Below are positions 60,381-64,000 of a stretch of DNA of 64,000 bases, piece after piece. The stretch is from Epiperipatus broadwayi (Eukaryota; Onychophora; Udeonychophora; Euonychophora; Peripatidae): NCBI GenBank assembly GCA_028023455.1, contig JAQFVV010006256.1, positions 744,001 through 808,000 on the forward strand. Reading direction: 5' to 3'. Made by a program: the position numbers and the translations under genes. The notes beneath the pieces are model-generated. The model searched no databases. It was not told the DNA's origin and saw only the letters and a list, made by a program, of their open reading frames with translations. Position 1 is the stretch's first letter. Each line of letters opens with the position of its first letter.

Positions 60381-60779
60381 TATTGTAATTTTCCAACATT
60401 TTAAGTTTTTAATTAATTTTTTTTCATTAAAAAAAGAAATCCATCTATTTACTTTTGACAGCTCATTTTCTGACTACAAATTATCACACAATGCATACTT
60501 GTCTATTTCATTTTGAATTCTAACAAAAATTTCTGAGTCCTTTGGCTAATAAAAAATGCCTTATTTCCAAATGTTTAAACAGATATTATCCTTTTCATAT
60601 TATTCTTCATATTTATTACATAAAATATATGCCAGATTTTAAATCAATTCCATTCTATTTTTATCTCAATCCAACTTCCAATTCTTCATAAAACTTTTTT
60701 CACATTTAACATAAGTATCTAAATACTTATATTCTTTTATTTTCTATCCTTAGTTTATTTTTCTTAATAGTTACTAAAA

Positions 60780-61060
60780 TCTTTAAATTTTTCCTTACTC
60801 ATATTACTTTAATATCTTTTACACTACTTGCACAAAGTAAAAAAGGTATAGATGCAACTACATAAAAAAATAACAGCCACCTTATTATGTACTCTCTTGG
60901 TTTCCATTATGGGAGTTCTTATCCTTAATCTGTCTATCTCAATCTCCAATTCTCTTAAAAACTACATAATAAAGTTGCTATTTCAATTATTTGTTCTTTA
61001 CTGGCCCTATATCCTTATTTGGCATTTATTAAAAAAGGTATTGTAATTATTTGTAACAAT
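60780..61060 (-). pseudogene. LINE RT fragment, duplicated copy 2
   Basis: The same RT fragment as 57089-57300: on the minus strand FLRELEIEIDRLRIRT, METKRVHNKVAVIFL and a decayed motif C (CSCI). The motif-B Gly-Cys-Pro is lost here. Part of the tandem duplicate. Confidence 0.55.
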
Positions 61061-61096
61061 AAATCATACTGGTCATATCTCTTTTCCAAATTATAG

Positions 61097-61500
61097 AAGC
61101 CACAAATGTAGTATGAGTAATGACAATGGATACTAAAATTAAACTAAAACAAAATCATATTTTTAAAATATTACTAAAATGTTTAATTATATGTACAATG
61201 CATATAAATGGTTTGTATAAAGATTATCTAAAAAAATTTTTGATGAAGTTCAATATTGATAGCTTTCAGGCTGAATATAAAACAATGAATAGTTATAATT
61301 AGAGATGGCACTGAAGTACTCAGTCAAGATAGTTATTGCAAAATATCAAACAGAATAATGGACTAATGTGTTCTATATATGGATATATTTGTGATTTACT
61401 GATTGATTTGTTTTTATACTTATTTTTTCTTAGAGTTGAAAAGACTGTATTTACTGTGAGTGACTGTTTCTGATGGTGGATGAAAATTTATAGTATGTAA
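61097..61500 (+). pseudogene. LINE 3' end fragment
   Basis: A 60-codon frame (61120-61302) contains LYKDYLKKFLMKFNIDSF, matching the C-terminal region of the LINE at 37.5-39.7 kb (LRDIRKKCNIDYF). A downstream ATGTGTTCTATATATGGATA-like segment and TTACTGTGAGTGACTGT near 61455 also correspond to the 3' end of that LINE near 39556 and 39670. A severely 5'-truncated or recombined copy of the same family. Confidence 0.6.
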
Positions 61501-61604
61501 TTTATAACTGTAATTATTTGACAAATTCATTTTGAAAGTTTACTAAATAATATTTTATCAATAAAAAAGATAAACAAAACTGCAACATGAAAATTACATT
61601 ATAA

Positions 61605-61979
61605 CAGGGGTCCCCAACCTTTTTGCACTTAAGAGCACATTCTATAATACCGGCCAGGTGGCGGGCACCATTTATTTTTTCGATGTAAATTTATAGTTGG
61701 ATATTGTAATAATATACATAATGTACAAAAAATATTTATTTCAAAAATAAAATTTTAACATATAATTAACGTTTATATTTTTAATATTTTTACGCTGTAA
61801 AAATATAGTATGCCCTACAATTTGATTACAATATAATACAATAATTTATAAGAAATTTTAAAAATTAAATTTATTTGTATCAAGTAAATAATTTTTTATC
61901 GTGTTCGTATATCGGCGGGCACACTTAAAATGGTCTGCGGGCGCCATGGTGCCCGCGGGCATAGGATTGGAGATCCCTG
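61605..61979. mobile_element. Non-autonomous hAT miniature element, copy 2
   Basis: Starts CAGGGGTCCCCAACC and ends GGAGATCCCTG. The perfect 8-bp target duplication CATTATAA flanks it (61597-61604 and 61980-61987). Same internal landmarks as copy 1 (CCGGCCAGGTGGCGGG, GCGGGCGCCATGGTGCCCGC). Only one unit of the 30-bp segment doubled in copy 1. No coding capacity. Confidence 0.95.
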
Positions 61980-61987
61980 CATTATAA

Positions 61988-62985
61988 CATATATCTTATA
62001 AACAAATGCATAGAGGTATTTATCCCATAACTTTTTACTTAACTTAATTTTTATGAAATCAAAAAAATTATAATATAATTGTTGTAATGTATTAAAATGT
62101 TTCATTTCTAATGATTGTATTTACAATATTCTCCAGTTGAAAACTTTTTTTATAAAGCACATATTATTTGAAACACAATATTTATAATAGAATTTAAATA
62201 GATAGATTCCTGAAATTGATAATAATATAATGAATAAAGTTTATTCTACTGCTTTCTTTTCATATCAAATTGAATTATTTTTTAATATTTAACTTGGATG
62301 AGAATAATAAAAAAATATATTTTTTTCCCCCAAATTCTTAAATTGAATTATTATTCAATAATAAAATGTATTTGGAATACAGTATTTTGTATATTTTTAC
62401 CAGATTTTTTTTATATAAATACAGTTTTACATATGTAGAGAATGCATAAATCGAAAGCTGCAAGTATATTTTTATATTGTGGTTAAATTTGGTACAGACT
62501 TTGAAAAAGATATGTGATTTAAAATTTTTTTTATATTAATGTTATAAAATTCATCTGTAAATGCTTTAACACTTACGTATAAAAGTTACTGATATTACAA
62601 TAATACTATATTTATAATTTTAAAAATCTAATGTAGCAATTTTATTTATTGTTTGCAGGCACAATTACTTTAAAATATTTATAATTGATTTACTTAAAGT
62701 TAATATTTTGTTTTACATTCAACTATTTTTACATGAGCAGCTAAAATAGTGATAAATTGAATATACAATTGATTGAAATTTTATTAATGTGTAATATTAA
62801 TATCATTTAGTTATAATAATGATAAAGGGATGCGTGTATGTGAATATTTAAAAATGGAGAAATTTTTATTAATTTTTATATAATTTATTTTACTGATTTT
62901 ATTTTTATTAGATGTAAATATTTTTGTTCTACTTTCTGCGTCCATCTAAAATAATTCCATGTTCGAAACATTAACATCAGATGTG
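61988..62985. other. AT-rich DNA, no gene seen
   Basis: No motif recognised; T and A runs only. Confidence 0.6.
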
Positions 62986-62989
62986 GTGT

Positions 62990-64000
62990 ATGCTTCTTCA
63001 ATTATAACAATTGACTATATACGTGGTATGTGAAAATCAGGCTGCAAGTGTTTGAAAAATCCCATGGAAATATTTATGTTAATTGAAAGTGATAATTATA
63101 TGCAAAAAATTTTGAAAATATCTACTTGTTTTTCTCTTGCTACTATTTACTGCTGATATTTTATATAACTTTCATTGTGTGGAGCCTATAATATCATATC
63201 CAGAAAATTGAAGGACATACTGAATTAATCTTATGAACTTGTCAATATATTTTAGAAATTGTATGGAACATCCTTAAATGATAATTTTCTAATGTCTTTA
63301 TGGTGGGTAAACAGGTTTTCCTAGTCTCTCTTCCATAGAAAAAATTATATGAAATAACAACTCTAAATACAGCTAATTTAATTACAGTACTTATTTTCTC
63401 TGTGATCAAATTATTCTATCTTTTAAATAGTTAAAAGTAGTAGCGGCAGCACATTGGAATCTGTAATGCACCTAAACATTTAAATCCGTGTTTAATATTG
63501 AATTGGTTTACATTGTCAGTTGATAACCAGTTAAGTTAAAAGTTGAAGATTATTCTTCCATGACTAGTTGATAAGGTACTTTGAGTTTTTTGCAAGATTT
63601 TACATGATGCATTTAAAACATAAAATACATTCTATAAATCGTCTTTTCAACAGGCAATAAATAAAATAATTATACATTGAAAATTCAGAATCCAAGAAAA
63701 TGAAGTTTTTGTTCCACTATCAAACCTATATCATATTTTGATCTTTGTTTCATTAAGCTACCTATAAATACTGTCATAATAATCAAAAACAATGGTGGAG
63801 CAATTACGCATCTCTATCATGTAGAAATTGTATGTTGGACAATCAAATAATTTCAAACAAAAGCTGTTTGATTAACTGAATCAAATGCCTTGACTAAATC
63901 AATAAAAACAACATAAATCACTCTTTTATTCCTGATACTTTTCTTGCATTGCCTAGCACAAAAACCATATCTATATTGCTTTTGGATTCTCTAAAACCTA
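62990..64000 (-). pseudogene. LINE reverse transcriptase, decayed (runs off right edge)
   Basis: Minus-strand LINE RT of the same general clade as 37510-39690. From the right edge: GFRESKSNIDMVFVLGNAR (64000-63942), NKRVIYVVFIDLVKAFDSV (RT motif A with the catalytic Asp, one frame over, about 63932-63876), KLAVFRVVISYNFFYGRET (about 63388-63332), then IKTLENYHLRMFHTISKIY in the order expected for this clade's C-terminal half. Motifs B and C are not recognisable. The first half lies outside the window. Confidence 0.75.

Larger units (their letters stand above)
57427..61096 (-). repeat. Tandem duplicate of leader, LTR and LINE flank
   Basis: 57427-61096 repeats 54345-57418 in the same orientation. 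Leader 57427-57821 matches 54345-54759, LTR 57822-59332 matches 54760-56522, LINE flank 59333-61096 matches 56523-57418. The junction falls at about 57419-57426. The duplicate lacks the 195-bp hairpin (a deletion covers its site), carries foldback element A, and has its own small deletions. Confidence 0.8.

Overview
This window is animal nuclear DNA, very AT-rich and dominated by transposons. I see no host gene I can name. The evidence is the repeat content: Ty3-type LTR retrotransposon fragments, at least three LINE lineages, a Penelope-like element with GIY-YIG remains, hAT-type miniature elements with 8-bp target duplications, long foldback elements, and homopolymer and dinucleotide runs throughout. 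Nothing looks prokaryotic (no operons, no ribosome binding sites). The repeat mix would fit a lophotrochozoan such as a mollusc, but that is a weak guess from family flavour.

Layout. 1-2919 is the 5' part of a decayed Ty3 element on the minus strand (LTR end, primer-binding site, gag, start of protease) running off the left edge. 5.75-7.5 kb is a non-coding LTR-like block with a 7-unit ~59-bp tandem array. 8.1-11.2 kb holds two copies of a ~390-bp repeat. 13.9-14.5 kb is the 3' coding end of a Penelope-like element. 15.2-16.5 kb has two CpG-rich islets. 16.5-17.1 kb is a foldback element. 17-32 kb is mostly featureless AT-rich DNA with one tRNA-like sequence and one large foldback (28.5-29.3 kb). 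32.4-39.7 kb is one plus-strand LINE pseudogene split by about 4.3 kb that includes a second copy of the LTR-like block. 41.7-42.3 kb is another foldback.

42.6-61.1 kb is a nested complex. I read most of it as one minus-strand Ty3 element (5' LTR 54760-56522, gag 54231-53596 and 49348-48570, NC/PR remnant 48569-48285, integrase C-terminus 47912-47617, 3' LTR 46812-42636). It lacks most of pol. A hAT miniature element and a 5'-truncated RTE-type LINE with a 727-codon open frame were inserted into its 3' LTR, and a hairpin element into its 5' LTR. The 5' LTR plus flanking DNA was then duplicated in tandem (57427-61096), and a foldback element landed in the duplicate. The other LTR copies serve as empty sites, so several insertion boundaries can be read to the base. 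61.1-64 kb holds LINE fragments and a second hAT copy with a perfect 8-bp duplication.

The most interesting pattern is a set of four foldback elements (28.5, 41.7 and 59.5 kb, tentatively 16.5 kb). They share one architecture: an 11-16-bp direct repeat on each side, long inverted arms, and an asymmetric AT-rich tail on one side only. In three of them the arm next to the tail carries CTGATGA, a stem-loop and GAAA (GAGA in one), resembling half of a hammerhead ribozyme core. They may be non-autonomous relatives of Penelope-like elements.
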